From: an uncultured Pseudomonadota bacterium
GTDB lineage: Bacteria > Pseudomonadota > Gammaproteobacteria > Ga0077536
DNA: 64,000 nucleotides
Direction of reading: 5' to 3'
Assembly: GCA_903825645.1 (NCBI GenBank)
Contig: CAIKBL010000038.1
Coordinates: 1-64,000 of the forward strand
Positions 41,398-51,479 of this stretch are shown here, one piece after another (within the stretch, counting starts at the first letter, position 1; each line of letters opens with the position of its first letter). The position numbers were made by a program, and so were the translations under genes. A model generated the notes under the pieces. It did no database searches, was not told the DNA's origin, and was given only the letters and a program-made list of their open reading frames with translations.

Positions 41398-42405
41398 ATG
41401 GCCAATGTTTTAGTGACGGGCGGTGCAGGCTACATCGGGAGTCATGTCGTCAAACGTCTGGGACGCGCCGGCCATCAGGTGGTGACACTCGACAACCTGT
41501 CGAAAGGCAATCGTAATGCCGTCGTGTACGGAAAATTAATCATCGGCGACACCGGCGACGCCGAACTTGTGTCTCAAATCCTGCACGAGCATGAGATCGA
41601 TACCGTTATGCACTTCGCAGCGTGGACTATTGTACCGGAATCGGTTAGTGAGCCGTTGAAATACTATAGGAACAATACCTGCAGCGCGCGCAACCTCATT
41701 GAATGTTGCGTCGAAAACCGTGTGAGCCGTTTCATTTTTTCATCAACCGCGGCTGTCTACGGTATTCCGGAAACATCGATATGTCGCGAAGACACACCGA
41801 AGGCTCCCATCAATCCCTATGGCGCGTCAAAACTGATGGCTGAGCAGATTTTACGGGACGCTTGTGCTGCGAGCAGTATGCGATACGTTGTATTACGGTA
41901 TTTCAATGTGGCCGGCTCCGATCCTGAAGCGGAAATAGGCCAATCGACCCGTGACGCGACGTTACTGATTAAAGTCGCCTGCGAAGTCGCGACGGGAAAG
42001 CGCACCGTTCTTCAGGTTTTCGGAACGGACTATCCAACCCGCGACGGCACCGGTATTCGCGATTACATCCACGTGTGTGATCTCGCTGATGCGCATTTAG
42101 GTGCGCTCGACTATCTGTCGCTTGACGGCCTCTCCACTACCCTCAATTGTGGATATGGTCACGGTTATAGCGTCCGGGAAGTGATCAGTGCGGTGGAGCG
42201 TCTCACGGGGAAGGCACTACCAGTGATCTACGAGCCCCGTCGGGCCGGTGATCCCCCGGAGTTGATCGCGGATTCGGAAGCATTGCATGCTCGGTTCAAT
42301 TGGCAGCCACAATTTGACGATTTAACCGAGATCGTTCGGTCTTCGCTCGAGTGGGAACGCAAAATTGCGGCAGGTGATGTGACAGAGGGTCGGGCCAACC
42401 GATGA
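41398..42405 (+). CDS. galE: UDP-glucose 4-epimerase
   Basis: About 335 residues of an extended short-chain dehydrogenase. The NAD motif GGAGYIGSH (about 7-15), the catalytic Ser-Thr in SSTAAVYG, the YGASK motif (Tyr-x-x-x-Lys) and the RYFNVAGSDP loop are all present. It interconverts UDP-glucose and UDP-galactose, supplying sugar donors for the polysaccharide genes downstream. ATG 41398 begins the conserved MANVLVTGG. It overlaps the protease gene by four bases. Confidence 0.95.
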   Translation: MANVLVTGGAGYIGSHVVKRLGRAGHQVVTLDNLSKGNRNAVVYGKLIIGDTGDAELVSQILHEHEIDTVMHFAAWTIVPESVSEPLKYYRNNTCSARNLIECCVENRVSRFIFSSTAAVYGIPETSICREDTPKAPINPYGASKLMAEQILRDACAASSMRYVVLRYFNVAGSDPEAEIGQSTRDATLLIKVACEVATGKRTVLQVFGTDYPTRDGTGIRDYIHVCDLADAHLGALDYLSLDGLSTTLNCGYGHGYSVREVISAVERLTGKALPVIYEPRRAGDPPELIADSEALHARFNWQPQFDDLTEIVRSSLEWERKIAAGDVTEGRANR

Positions 42406-43166
42406 TGTTGCTACTACTTCGCGGCCTGATCGTGGGTCTACTACTCGCCACCTCTTTTGCTCCCTTCGCCACTGAATTGCCCGATCTCGTCGCGACCGTC
42501 CGCCCCAGCGTTGTCGGCATAGGGACCTTTGTCGCGCTTCGTAGCCCCCAGCATCAATTGTCCGGCACGGGTTTTATTGTCGGCGATGGCCACCTCGTGA
42601 TCACCAATTATCATGTCGTTGCGGGCTCTGAAATGTCGCCCGAAAAAAGCGGGGACCTCGTCGTGTTCATAGGACGCGGCAGGACTCCCGATGTCCGGCG
42701 TGCCACTGTCGCCGCTGAAGACCGATTCCATGATCTGGCCGTGTTAAAGATAACCGGCCCGGCAGGCCCTAGCTTGACATTGAATGCTGCACTGGAGGTG
42801 AGAGAAGGCGGCTCAGTAGCCATCATGGGCTTCCCGATCGGCGCTGTTCTCGGCCTCTATCCCGCCACGAATTCAGGCATCGTATCAGCGGTCAGCCCCA
42901 TCGCGATTCCCCAGGGTTCCCCTCAGGCATTAACCGCCGCACAGATCCGCCGTCTTAGAGATCCCTTCGAAGTTTACCAACTGGACATCATCGCCTATCC
43001 TGGCAACAGTGGTAGTCCCGTCTTTGATGTGCGTTCGGGAACCGTGATCGGGGTAGTAAACAGTGTCCTGGCCCGAAGTGGAAAGGAAGGCTTGCTTAAG
43101 GATCCGTCTGCGATTACTTATGCGATTCCGATCCAACATGCGTTGAAGCTATTGGAGATCCGCTGA
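42402..43166 (+). CDS. exported trypsin-like serine protease
   Basis: This 254-residue protein has a signal sequence (about 1-25) and a chymotrypsin-fold catalytic triad: His in TNYHVV, Asp in HDLAVLKI and Ser in YPGNSGSPV. No PDZ domain follows, unlike DegP/DegQ (about 450 residues). Its ATG overlaps the galE stop in ATGA, so it is co-expressed with galE. A role in processing exported or surface proteins is inferred; no substrate can be named. Confidence 0.85.
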   Translation: MMLLLLRGLIVGLLLATSFAPFATELPDLVATVRPSVVGIGTFVALRSPQHQLSGTGFIVGDGHLVITNYHVVAGSEMSPEKSGDLVVFIGRGRTPDVRRATVAAEDRFHDLAVLKITGPAGPSLTLNAALEVREGGSVAIMGFPIGAVLGLYPATNSGIVSAVSPIAIPQGSPQALTAAQIRRLRDPFEVYQLDIIAYPGNSGSPVFDVRSGTVIGVVNSVLARSGKEGLLKDPSAITYAIPIQHALKLLEIR

Positions 43167-43686
43167 ATTTTCCTGTCAACCAACACGTTGACCGCTTCAG
43201 ACCTCGGTCAAGCTAAATACAGCGCTTCTTGGCGTCAAAAATATTCCTCAGCCAAAGGGCCCAAATTTGGGTGATACTGAATGCATCGTGCCGATGAGAA
43301 TGGAGATATCACCCCTAGCAATTCGAAAAGAGCAAGATAATCTTGAATCAAGTCCAAAGGATCTGGAAAGCCGATGCACGCTGATGTCTATCCGGCGATG
43401 GTGGAGGCGTGACCATCAGAGATAAGTGACTTCACGTAGACCCCGTATGAGGTCTGTCCTCATCCGGGTAACTAGCAGCATTCACGAGCCTTCTTCTCCT
43501 TCGCTTGGTCTCGTTGTTAGTGCCAAAAACTCGAAAAGCCGGTTGGCACCAACAGCGGTCCCTGCGAGGTAACGGGATAACTAGGTTATCGCTCAATCGG
43601 CGGCGAATATGCTACGGATTTCGACACTGTCGCCGCTAAGTTAGAATCAACCGGCGACCAGAGACGAGAGAACTACCCCTCTACCC
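43167..43686. other. 520-base spacer before the CapK-led gene block
   Basis: No gene of usable length is present. Inverted short segments such as GAGGTC/GTCCTC (about 43449-43463) may form hairpins. Promoter elements for the next operon are expected here, but none stood out. Confidence 0.35.
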
Positions 43687-45075
43687 ATGCTGCCTCTTTT
43701 TTCGCGCCAAGTTATCTATCCACTGCAGGAGATCGCCTGCAGGCGCCCGACCTTTCCTTGTCTGCGTGATCTGGAGCGATCCCAATGGCTAACGCGCGAA
43801 GAGCTCAGAGCCTTGCAACGTCGGCGACTAAACGACCTATTAAAAGCGGCTATGGAACACAGTCCATGGCATGCGCGGCGCATACAAGCCGCTGGTTTGG
43901 CGGACGCCATAAAATTAGGCTCCCTCAAACTCCAAGATCTGCGGCTTTTACCTACGATGACAAAGACCGATGCACGCGCCCATATCGATGAGCTAGTCTG
44001 GCATCAGGTTCCAGGAGGGGTTAAACGCTATAACACAGGCGGATCCTCTGGGGAGCCCCTTATCTTTTTTTTCGGAAAAGCGCGTCAAGCGTCCGATGCA
44101 GCGGGGAGAATGCGAGCGCGGCGTTGGTGGGGGGTCGAGCCTGGGCAAAAGGAAGTTTACCTTTGGGGCGCCCCCGTCGAGCTTAACAAGACCGATCGGA
44201 TGCGGACCATCCGCGATCGCCTACTCAATCAACTCGTTCTGAACGCTTTCGCGATGGGCACCCGGGAAATGGACGAGTACTTGGAGACCCTCCAAGCCTG
44301 GCAGCCCGTGTGCATTTATGGTTATGCATCTAGTCTGGCCCTTCTGGCAGCGCATGCACTCGCCAGTGGCAAGCCGCTAACGTTAAAACGCCTCAAAGTT
44401 GTCTGTACTACAGGTGAGACTCTCGATCCGCAGCAACGGGCGTTAATATCAAAAACGTTTGGCGCTCCTGTTGCAAATGAGTTCGGGAGCCGCGATATCG
44501 GATTCATGGCACATGAGGCCCCTTCAGGGGAGATCTTGTTTCAGAGCGAATCCCACATCATAGAAATCCTTGATGAAAGCGGCAACGCAGTCCCGCAGGG
44601 TGAATTCGGGGAAGCCGTACTAACCGGATTAACTTCGGCTGCACAACCCTTTATTCGCTACCGAACAGGCGATGTGGTGAGAATGGGCAATCCGTCCGAG
44701 AATCAGCGACGCGGTCTTGACGTCATCCGCGAGATCGCGGGTCGCCAAACGGATTTCGTCGTCTCATCGGATGGGACTATCATTCACGCACTAGCAATTA
44801 TTTATGTCTTGCGCGCGGTGCCTGGGATTTTTCGATTTAAATGCATTCAACATTCTCGCAAATATTTCGAGGTTAAAATCCAACCCAGTCCAGATTGGCA
44901 GGATTCGTCTAAGCATCTCATCATGGCGGGGTTAACCTCACGTTTGGGGGGCACGGTCCAGATTGAAATCATAGTCGTGGACGAGATCTCAGTTGAAAGT
45001 TCCGGTAAACATCGTCACGTCATTAGTCATGTTTCCCTTTCTGACAGCCTGCATTATGAACCATTAAGCGGATAG
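43687..45075 (+). CDS. CapK/PaaK-like AMP-forming ligase
   Basis: This 462-residue protein is of the phenylacetate-CoA ligase/CapK branch of the ANL superfamily. The ATP motif is YNTGGSSGEPL, a second block is TGETLDPQQR, and FGSRDIG and YRTGDVVRM follow. Proteins of this branch occur in capsule and exopolysaccharide clusters, where their real substrates are mostly unknown; activation of a small carboxylic acid for transfer to a sugar amine is plausible. Twelve bases separate it from the next gene. Confidence 0.8.
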   Translation: MLPLFSRQVIYPLQEIACRRPTFPCLRDLERSQWLTREELRALQRRRLNDLLKAAMEHSPWHARRIQAAGLADAIKLGSLKLQDLRLLPTMTKTDARAHIDELVWHQVPGGVKRYNTGGSSGEPLIFFFGKARQASDAAGRMRARRWWGVEPGQKEVYLWGAPVELNKTDRMRTIRDRLLNQLVLNAFAMGTREMDEYLETLQAWQPVCIYGYASSLALLAAHALASGKPLTLKRLKVVCTTGETLDPQQRALISKTFGAPVANEFGSRDIGFMAHEAPSGEILFQSESHIIEILDESGNAVPQGEFGEAVLTGLTSAAQPFIRYRTGDVVRMGNPSENQRRGLDVIREIAGRQTDFVVSSDGTIIHALAIIYVLRAVPGIFRFKCIQHSRKYFEVKIQPSPDWQDSSKHLIMAGLTSRLGGTVQIEIIVVDEISVESSGKHRHVISHVSLSDSLHYEPLSG

Positions 45076-45087
45076 AGCAGGCAGACA

Positions 45088-46305
45088 ATGGGAGTCATCA
45101 AGTTAATCAGTTCCGGTTTCCGATACAAACCTTGGCGCGCCCTGCATTGGCAGTTGTTGTTATCCGATTTATTCCATCGAAAGGGATCCGGCGACGCTGA
45201 TTTGCCAGGCCATCTGGACGAGGCAATCAATTGGTTATGTCGCGCTCAGGATGCGCGAGACGGATTGCCCGATCAAGGTGGCGTTTCCGCGGGATGGAGC
45301 TTCGAAGACGGATGGCTGCCGAGTTATCCCGAAACTACCGGCTACATTATCGAAACGTTTTTTGCAGCCGCAAGGGTGCTAGGGCGTGCAGATTTGATTC
45401 CTCGAGCCGTGAGAATGTTGGAATGGGAATTGACGCTGCAAGCTCCTGACGGTGCATTTCCTGGCCATTTTGGAGAAGCTGGGAGTCATCCGGTTATCTT
45501 CAATCAGGGCCAAATCCTACATGGGCTGCTGTCGGGCGAACAAGAGACTGGTCGAGATGATTTCCTCACGGCGGCTGTTCGTGCCGGCGAGTGGCTAATC
45601 AACCAACAGGATCATGACGGTTGTTTTCGTCGTTACGAACATAACGACGTGCCACACGTCTACAACACAAGGGCGATTTGGCCGCTGGCCAAGCTCGGCC
45701 GCAGAGTTGGCCGCTCGGATTTCATTGATGCCGCGAAGCGAAATCTTGACTGGGCCTTAACTCAGCAGACGGACTCCGGCTGGTATCTTTCGAATGCGTT
45801 CGTGCCCTCTAAAGATCCATTCACCCATACGATTGCGTATGCCATTCGCGGTTTTCTTGAATCGGCGACGATACTGCAGGACGTTCGTTATCTGCGATCT
45901 GCTGAAATGGCCGCACAGCGTCTCGCCAAATGCCAGCGAGATGATGGTTGGCTTGCCGGAACCTACGCCGATGAGTGGATACCCAGTGCACGTTATGCCT
46001 GCCTCACAGGCATCGCGCAAATGGCCCTCTGCTGGCTGCGTCTAGAACAGATTACTGGAAACGCGGAATACCGACGTTCAGCCGACAAGGCAATCGGATA
46101 CGTCCAACGCCACCAAAATCTGACACACCCGGTGCCGCAGATAAAGGGAGCGATCGCAGGTTCGTTTCCACTGTGGGGACACTACTCTCGTTTCGAATAC
46201 CCGAATTGGGCTGCGAAATTTTTCGTGGACGCCATCTTGATGCGAACCTCAGACGAGATCATTCCCCCTATTTTTTCGTCAGCCAACGATCTGGAAATTC
46301 GGTGA
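45088..46305 (+). CDS. alpha/alpha-toroid protein, VpsJ-like polysaccharide biosynthesis
   Basis: This 405-residue protein is built of repeated helical hairpins with the toroid pattern, for example INWLCRAQDARDGLPDQGG, FEDGWLPSYPETTGYI, EWLINQQDHDGCFRR and AQRLAKCQRDDGWLAGTY. The Gly-Trp and Asp-Gly repeats are those of six-hairpin glycosidases and epimerases. Similar proteins sit in exopolysaccharide clusters (VpsJ type) and may cleave or epimerise the glycan. No signal peptide is obvious. The formyltransferase GTG overlaps its TGA stop. Confidence 0.7.
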   Translation: MGVIKLISSGFRYKPWRALHWQLLLSDLFHRKGSGDADLPGHLDEAINWLCRAQDARDGLPDQGGVSAGWSFEDGWLPSYPETTGYIIETFFAAARVLGRADLIPRAVRMLEWELTLQAPDGAFPGHFGEAGSHPVIFNQGQILHGLLSGEQETGRDDFLTAAVRAGEWLINQQDHDGCFRRYEHNDVPHVYNTRAIWPLAKLGRRVGRSDFIDAAKRNLDWALTQQTDSGWYLSNAFVPSKDPFTHTIAYAIRGFLESATILQDVRYLRSAEMAAQRLAKCQRDDGWLAGTYADEWIPSARYACLTGIAQMALCWLRLEQITGNAEYRRSADKAIGYVQRHQNLTHPVPQIKGAIAGSFPLWGHYSRFEYPNWAAKFFVDAILMRTSDEIIPPIFSSANDLEIR

Positions 46306-47126
46306 AAAAACTACGCATCATGATTCTTTGTGGCCAGAGTGCCAGACATCTATATGTTGCTAATGCACTAATCGAGTCCGCCGATGTTTGTGCAATCATC
46401 CACGAGTCCGGGACACAATTCAGCTTTAACCGCCTAAGAAAATATTTGAGCCCACGATTTGTCTTTTCAAAAATCTGGCGATGGATCCGCGATCGGCGTC
46501 GATATACGAACAATAATGAGACGCAATTTTTCTTCCCGCTAACGTCGCCACACCTCCTGCGCCCGGAACTTGTCCGATTCGTGAGTCATATCAATCACCC
46601 ACAAGTCGTCACCTGGGCAAACGAACTAAATCCCGATATGGTTTGTGTGTTTGGAACCTCTCTTATCCGAGGTCCCCTGCTTGAGGCTGGCCAACTCGGA
46701 ATGGTCAATTTGCACGGCGGTCTGTCTCCAGAGTATCGTGGCGCTGATTGCACATTCTGGGCGCTATTCAATGAAGAACCGGAGAAAATTGGCTGCACCT
46801 TGCACTTCATCAACGCGGGGATAGACACCGGCGCCATCGTTGCTCATGTATGTCCTGAAATACGGGCATCCGACGATGAGTTGACTCTTTTCTGGCGCGC
46901 CGTGAAAGAGAGCGCAGCCGTATATGCCGACTTCCTGAAGAAATCTGCGGAGGGTGCGCGTTTTGGCCTGCCACAGACGGAGAAAGGCCGCCTCTATCAG
47001 GTCAAGGATCGTCAATTGCGTCACGAACGAAGTTTGTCTGCGCGGCTCTCAGCAGGCATGCTGCACGGGCGAGAACTTCCGGCCCGCGTACATTGGTTCA
47101 TTCCTGAAACCTCCGGCACTCTCTAG
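46302..47126 (+). CDS. formyltransferase-family protein
   Basis: About 274 residues starting at GTG 46302, which overlaps the upstream stop codon. The N-10-formyltetrahydrofolate transferase core is visible: VCVFGTSLIRGPLLE, then NLHGGLSPEYRGAD (the Asn-x-His catalytic pair) and INAGIDTGAIVAH. Relatives formylate amino sugars (such as ArnA- or VioF-type enzymes) in lipopolysaccharide and O-antigen. Here the neighbours suggest N-formylation of a sugar of the exopolysaccharide. Confidence 0.8.
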   Translation: MKKLRIMILCGQSARHLYVANALIESADVCAIIHESGTQFSFNRLRKYLSPRFVFSKIWRWIRDRRRYTNNNETQFFFPLTSPHLLRPELVRFVSHINHPQVVTWANELNPDMVCVFGTSLIRGPLLEAGQLGMVNLHGGLSPEYRGADCTFWALFNEEPEKIGCTLHFINAGIDTGAIVAHVCPEIRASDDELTLFWRAVKESAAVYADFLKKSAEGARFGLPQTEKGRLYQVKDRQLRHERSLSARLSAGMLHGRELPARVHWFIPETSGTL

Positions 47127-47221
47127 CCCTGACATCGGATAGCTGTAGAATGGAACTTACATCGAAACTCATCGAGTTTTCCTCGTTCAAAAAATGGCTC
47201 TATTGCTGATAGTTGCCCCGC

Positions 47222-49075
47222 ATGACTAGCACATTTTGCGGCTACTTGTCTGACATGCCCGAGTCTCTCGAGCACTGGTGTGGCTCGTTGCAAAGCAATC
47301 GATACACCCCCGTATCGTGGCGGCGTGGCAATGAATCGATTACGCCGGCCAGAGCGTCGTTTTTTCTATCGAGATGTATGCCGGAAACAAGACTATGGCT
47401 ACGCAGCGAAAGCGCTTTGGCGGTCATGATCGGGGCACCTTATCGCCTTGCGGAAAACCCAGCATTACCGCGCAGTACTATTGACCTTGCCCGCATTGTC
47501 GAAATGGTTTCCAAAGAGGGCCCGGCCGCTCTGGGTAAGGTAGGGGGATCTTTCGCGATCGCGGTGAGTTTTCCTGATCGAGGTGAATTGCTGTTAGCTG
47601 TTGATCGATTTTCTATCGAAAATCTGTTTTACGCTCTGACTGCCCACGGTATCTCCTATGCGACGCGTGCCTTAGACCTCTTCAAGCACCCGTCGGTTAC
47701 TGGCGAAATCACGCCTCAATCAGCTTACGATTACTTGTATTTTCACTGCATTCCGGGCCCTGAAACCGGCTTCCAAGGGATGAAACGACTCCTACCTGGC
47801 CACTACCTGCACTTGGTCGATGGTCAACATCGAATCCGTCCGTTCTGGGCGCCCCGTTACGTCGAGGACAGGCAGACACCTCTATCTGAGCTATCTGCAA
47901 AATTACCAGCGATCATCGATGCCGCTGTTGTACAACGCTTACCGGACACCAAAACCGCGTGCTTTTTAAGCGGAGGCCTAGACAGTTCAACCCTAACAGG
48001 ACTCTGCGCAAAAAGACGCCCCGGAGATGTCACAGCTTTTACGATTGGATTTGATGCCCCGGGCTATGACGAAGTTAAGTTTGCTGAATCCGCCGCAAAG
48101 CACTTCAAGGTGAAGCACGAGTGCTACTACGTAAAGCCGCGAGATATTGTTGAGGCCCTACCACGCATTGTGGACGCGATGGATGCCCCTTTTGGAAACG
48201 CCTCTGCAGTACCCACCTACTTTTGCGCCCGCCTTGCTGCTGAACACGGGTTCACCTCAATTATGGCTGGCGACGGTGGAGACGAGCTTTTTGGCGGAAA
48301 TAGCCGCTACACAACCCAGCTCTTATTCGAAGCGTATTCCTACCTGCCAGAAAAATTCCGCCGGTGGATAGTAGAACCGCTCGCCGATGGGGTACCCGTG
48401 TGGGCTCGCCGCGGCATTCCGGGAAAAGCAATCAGCTATGTGCAACAAGCGCGGATCCCGCTACCCGACCGCCTGATGACCTACAATTTGCTTAACCGGG
48501 TGCAACCTGAAAGCTTCTTGACCGAGGAGTTCCTGGGCCAAATAGATCGGCAGCGCCCAATGTCGTTATTCAGAGACATGTATGATATTTCACCCGACAC
48601 TGCCGTCGCCAACAAGCTGATGCACCTCGAGTGGCGATCGGTATTGGCCGATAGCGACTTGCCCAAAGTGTCACGGACGTGTGCACTAGCCGGAATCGCC
48701 GTTAGCTTCCCCATGCTTGACGAACAAGTATTCGAATTTGCATCGACCTTGCCATCCAGAGCAAAAGTATCACGTCACACATTGCGCCCCCTGTTTCGGG
48801 ATGCTTTCAGAGCGTTCTTGCCACAAGCCACCTTGAACAAGAGCAAGCAAGGATTTGGCCTGCCTTTCGGCGTCTGGCTGCAAGAAAGTAGCGAATTAAA
48901 AGACTTCGCCAACACCTATCTGTTGGTGCTTGAATCGCGCGGCATTTTAAAGCCCGGCTTCCGAGACAAGTTTCTCTCCGGCACGCTCAACACACATCCC
49001 GCATATTTTGGCGTGTTGGCATGGATCCTCATGGTCTTGGGTATATGGTTTCGAAACCGAGAGACTAATTTTTAA
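47222..49075 (+). CDS. asparagine-synthase homologue with degenerate glutaminase domain
   Basis: Counted from TTG 47213 the frame has 620 residues; ATG 47222 (fourth codon) is more likely. The C-terminal synthetase half is intact, with the PP-loop SGGLDSS (253-259) and the AGDGGDELFGG loop. The N-terminal class II amidotransferase half lacks the obligatory Cys right after Met: the first cysteine is at about position 6 of the ATG form (TSTFCGY). Glutamine hydrolysis is therefore doubtful. Such AsnB paralogues recur in exopolysaccharide clusters and may amidate uronic acids using free ammonia or another donor. Confidence 0.8.
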   Translation: MTSTFCGYLSDMPESLEHWCGSLQSNRYTPVSWRRGNESITPARASFFLSRCMPETRLWLRSESALAVMIGAPYRLAENPALPRSTIDLARIVEMVSKEGPAALGKVGGSFAIAVSFPDRGELLLAVDRFSIENLFYALTAHGISYATRALDLFKHPSVTGEITPQSAYDYLYFHCIPGPETGFQGMKRLLPGHYLHLVDGQHRIRPFWAPRYVEDRQTPLSELSAKLPAIIDAAVVQRLPDTKTACFLSGGLDSSTLTGLCAKRRPGDVTAFTIGFDAPGYDEVKFAESAAKHFKVKHECYYVKPRDIVEALPRIVDAMDAPFGNASAVPTYFCARLAAEHGFTSIMAGDGGDELFGGNSRYTTQLLFEAYSYLPEKFRRWIVEPLADGVPVWARRGIPGKAISYVQQARIPLPDRLMTYNLLNRVQPESFLTEEFLGQIDRQRPMSLFRDMYDISPDTAVANKLMHLEWRSVLADSDLPKVSRTCALAGIAVSFPMLDEQVFEFASTLPSRAKVSRHTLRPLFRDAFRAFLPQATLNKSKQGFGLPFGVWLQESSELKDFANTYLLVLESRGILKPGFRDKFLSGTLNTHPAYFGVLAWILMVLGIWFRNRETNF

Positions 49076-49189
49076 ATCTCCTTTTAGCAGAGATTCCGGA
49101 ACTTTCTGTGACATACGGTGAAAGATCAACAGCCGGCACGGATTAGGAATCAGGCCGAGACTCAAATGACTCTCTCGCCTTGAAGCGTG

Positions 49190-50290
49190 ATCCCAACGAA
49201 GGCCGTGTAAGGACGATCCATAAGCCCTGCATAAGGCCGCGATGGACCGGATGCACGCCGTGATTACGAAGATCGCGGCGGAGAAGCCAGAGTTAAAAAA
49301 ATCTGAAGCTGAACGACTTATCCCGAGTTAAAGCAGCGATGGCAGTGGCGATTAAGCAGATGATGGATCAAAACAAAACGCGTTCAGGGTGGCCAGCGTA
49401 CCGATCCCGGCGCGCACCGGGTGTGCCACCTAGCGTGTTCTACGCTGGGCACGACCAAGAACATGTCGGAGACCGTTTGGGCAGGCCCCGCCGTGTGTAC
49501 GGGATTTCTGCAGAGAAAAAAACGGCTATCTGCGCGTTTTCCCTCCGCCATCTGAAGATCGACAGTCGGAAGCTGACGTGGATAATGATCGATGGGGGTG
49601 CCGCCTACGTCGGTGAAAGTACCGTTTGCCGGGTGCCCAGCGAGGCCGATCTCCTATCGGGTTGGAATCGTTCATCGGTATCGAACGGCGAATATAACCT
49701 TTGGCCTACTGGATCGAATTGGCATTGCCATAACGAGATGACGTGTGCCCGGGACCCTGCACGGATTTACCTCCTGCCGAGCTTTATGGAAGCGTGCAGT
49801 CGATACATCGTGTATCACAAGCTACTGATCAGCCTCGACGACGGATCGGCTAAGGAGGCAAGGCCCCGTATTGTCCATGATGACGGCGGTGAGTTCGTTA
49901 ATCGCGATGATCGTTGCGGTAATCAAGACGCGCAAGCTGACGATGTAAAAACCGAACCCCGCTATCTCGAATCCCACGGCGTCGTTGAATGGTTCATTGG
50001 CACCGTTAGACACGAGACTGATGATGACTACGCCAGGCTCCTGCAGCACCAACACCAACACCAACACCAACAGCGATTAGATGCAGCTTTAGGTTACATG
50101 TCACCCATACGCTGGCATCGTGGAAAGTGGGACGAGGTTTGCGACGAGCGTGCGCGCCAAACAGCTGCGGCCCCTACGCAGCGAAGAATGACTAACCAAC
50201 GGCGATTTACTGCGGCAGTTTAAGCAAAAAATTCCCGTTCTTTTGCTCGGGTGTTTTAACCGAGTTGACGCGAAGCGCGACACTCACCGT
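49190..50290 (+). mobile_element. decayed insertion sequence, rve-type (IS3-like) transposase remnant
   Basis: The frame 49339-50223 preserves the C-terminal half of a DDE integrase-core transposase: VHDDGGEFVN (second Asp region), SHGVVEWFIGTVRHE (Glu region) and the tail LDAALGYM...WHRGKWDEV...ERARQTAAA. The first catalytic part is unrecognisable and upstream codons (about 49190-49338) give only an orfA-like trace. A hexanucleotide microsatellite interrupts it. It is inactive. A second copy of its 3' end lies at 51480-51720. Confidence 0.7.
50047..50070 (+). repeat. CACCAA microsatellite, four units
   Basis: Four exact tandem copies of CACCAA code for His-Gln repeats in the decayed transposase. 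They probably arose by slippage after the element lost function. Confidence 0.85.
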
Positions 50291-50380
50291 CCGCTTTCGG
50301 TTTTTTTATTGGCCGATGCTAAAGCACTGCTCATTAGGCGGCAATCGAGAATTTTTACTTGATAAACGTGAGGCGGGAAA

Positions 50381-51442
50381 ATGGTCATTAACAGAAAACC
50401 GTCGGTTACGATCGTGGTTTTAAACTGGAACAATTTCAGCGACACAGCGGTCTGCCTCGAGTCCCTAGGTGCGGTGACCTATCCTAATTTTAATGTCGTC
50501 GTCGTAGACAACGCGTCGACAGATGACTCCACCATTCGACTGCGCGGACTTTCGTTCTCCTATCCCTTCGTGTTGATAGAGAACGATTCAAATTTAGGTT
50601 ATGCGGCAGGAAACAACGTTGGTATTCGCTACGCATTAGAAATTGGCGCATCAAAAATCCTACTGCTCAATAACGATACGGTCGTTGCGCGTGATTTTTT
50701 GGATCGACTTTGCGACTGTGCCGAACGCTTTCCGTCTGCTGGAATTATAAGTGCTCGCCTCTTTTATCTTGGTGATCCTACCCGCGTTTGGTTTGATGGA
50801 GCCCGGTGGAGCGCCGAGCATATCCGACTCGAATGGCCCGGCCAAGGCATGTTAGAAAGCGAGCTCCCTAACGAAGATCACGAAACAGATTATGCAAGTG
50901 GCGCTGCTCTCCTTTTTAGAGCGGAGGTGGCTGAAAAGATTGGTCTTCTTGATGAGGCCTTTTTTTTAGTTTGGGAGGAAGTGGACTGGTGTTTTCGTGC
51001 ACGAGCCGTTGGTTGGACTATCGTAGTAGCCACCGGCGCGAAGGTCTGGCACAAAATCGGCGCATCTTTTGGCGACGAGAGCTCGCCGCTTCGGACCTAT
51101 TTTAGTGTCCGGAATGAGATGCTTTGGTTCCGAAGACATGCGAGTTTGGACGCTCGCAGTAGACTTTTTGTGAAAAATATTAGGCGATTAGTGCCTAAAT
51201 TCTCACTCGCCAACGGCAACGAATTTTTGGGAAAACGATTGCTATGGGCGGTCATCGATGTCGTGAAATCCTTTGCGGGACAAGGTAGCCGATTAGAGTA
51301 TCTCGCTGTACGTCAAGCAATCTTTGACTACGCTAACGGACGCTTAGGCGATTGTCCGGACAAAGTTCGGCTCTGGAGCCAGACGTGGGCCGACGGAAAA
51401 AAAACGAGGAGCCGGTGCGAACCCGGCATAAAAAAAAAATAA
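50381..51442 (+). CDS. glycosyltransferase family 2, rhamnosyltransferase-like (WbbL type)
   Basis: This 353-residue cytoplasmic GT-A enzyme starts with TIVVLNWNN and VVVVDNASTDD (nucleotide-sugar site), keeps LLLNNDTVV (DxD-equivalent) and the FLVWEEVDWCFRARAVGW acceptor/catalytic block. It resembles dTDP-rhamnosyltransferases, but the donor cannot be proved. It has low G+C, stands alone, and is bracketed by two same-orientation insertion-sequence remnants, suggesting acquisition on its own. Confidence 0.87.
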   Translation: MVINRKPSVTIVVLNWNNFSDTAVCLESLGAVTYPNFNVVVVDNASTDDSTIRLRGLSFSYPFVLIENDSNLGYAAGNNVGIRYALEIGASKILLLNNDTVVARDFLDRLCDCAERFPSAGIISARLFYLGDPTRVWFDGARWSAEHIRLEWPGQGMLESELPNEDHETDYASGAALLFRAEVAEKIGLLDEAFFLVWEEVDWCFRARAVGWTIVVATGAKVWHKIGASFGDESSPLRTYFSVRNEMLWFRRHASLDARSRLFVKNIRRLVPKFSLANGNEFLGKRLLWAVIDVVKSFAGQGSRLEYLAVRQAIFDYANGRLGDCPDKVRLWSQTWADGKKTRSRCEPGIKKK

Positions 51443-51479
51443 TCAAGGGATCTGCGGGCTCCCGGCTGCGTCTTCGAGT

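Noticed and set aside
45975..46301. N-terminal extension of the formyltransferase frame
   Set aside because: It overlaps the toroid gene in another frame, and the conserved protein starts at GTG 46302.
50047..50070. CRISPR-like repeat
   Set aside because: The units are six bases without spacers; it is a microsatellite.
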